Of a DNA stretch of 14,132 nt, positions 14,003-14,132 are shown piece by piece; position 1 is the stretch's first letter, and each line of letters starts with the position of its first letter. A program made the translations under genes and the position numbers. This DNA comes from Anaerobacillus sp. (GTDB taxonomy: Bacteria; Bacillota; Bacilli; Bacillales; Anaerobacillaceae): NCBI GenBank assembly GCA_007118195.1, contig SKSA01000172.1, forward strand, positions 1 to 14,132, read 5' to 3'. The notes under the pieces are model-generated. The model was not told the origin of the DNA and made no database searches. It saw nothing but the letters and a program-made list of their open reading frames with translations.

Positions 14003-14132
14003 CAGTTTTGAGTGTTGAATTTTGAGTGTTGAGTTATTTTTGGGTTTTGCTTCGTAGTAGCTATTTATATTATAGCAACTGCCAAGTATATAGGACTGTA
14101 CTTCGAAGTGATACTTACATAACTCAAAACTC
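14003..14132. repeat. MITE-like palindromic intergenic repeat, copy 2 (cut by window edge)
   Basis: The same family as at 141-292. The left arm has four 7-base units at 14010-14037 (GAGTGTT, GAATTTT, GAGTGTT, GAGTTAT), then a TGGGTTTTGCTTCG stretch. The right arm has GTACTTCGAAG, ATACTT and CATAACTC in the same order as copy 1. The loop sequence differs between copies. It lies directly upstream of the mnmG ribosome binding site, between mnmG and the expected mnmE, and continues past the window. Confidence 0.75.

Overview
The window comes from a low-GC Gram-positive bacterium, most likely an endospore-forming member of the Bacillaceae. The evidence is gene order and content: mnmG-rsmG-noc-soj(parA)-spo0J(parB), then yyaC, a DUF951 gene, a yyaE-like molybdopterin oxidoreductase, ychF and the start of rpsF. 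This is the conserved segment immediately left of oriC in Bacillus. A Noc paralogue of ParB, a YyaC-type sporulation protease and strong AGGAGG ribosome binding sites support the assignment. I cannot name the species. oriC itself is not in the window. By synteny it should lie a few kb beyond the right edge, past mnmE, jag, yidC, rnpA, rpmH and dnaA.

Layout, right to left (the direction of transcription for all genes but one). mnmG and rsmG overlap by one base and form a tRNA/rRNA modification operon. A 540-base gap follows that holds several stable hairpins and a perfect parS site next to the probable noc promoter. Then come noc, a 340-base AT-rich gap, and soj-spo0J with an 8-base overlap; a second perfect parS lies inside spo0J. 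A terminator-like hairpin separates spo0J from a two-gene cassette: a cysteine-desulfurase-like PLP enzyme and a DUF554 membrane protein. A strong bidirectional terminator separates the cassette from yyaC, the only plus-strand gene. Divergent from yyaC is a YkvI-family membrane protein. Then follow a palindromic intergenic element, a 66-residue DUF951 protein, the molybdopterin oxidoreductase (GTG start), a terminator, ychF, a MITE-like hairpin repeat, and the promoter, structured leader and start codon of rpsF.

Functionally the core is chromosome housekeeping. ParA/ParB/parS handle origin segregation and SMC loading, Noc handles nucleoid occlusion, MnmG and RsmG modify RNA, and YchF and ribosomal protein S6 serve translation. 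The accessory genes (desulfurase-like enzyme, DUF554, YkvI, oxidoreductase) sit between these blocks, and their roles here are unknown. I saw no prophage, transposase, CRISPR array, rRNA or tRNA gene. No clearly new multi-gene system is evident. The best candidates for something undescribed are the structured transcript downstream of rsmG, whose helix exceptions are all G-U pairs on the minus-strand RNA, and the heptamer-built hairpin repeat present near both ends of the window.
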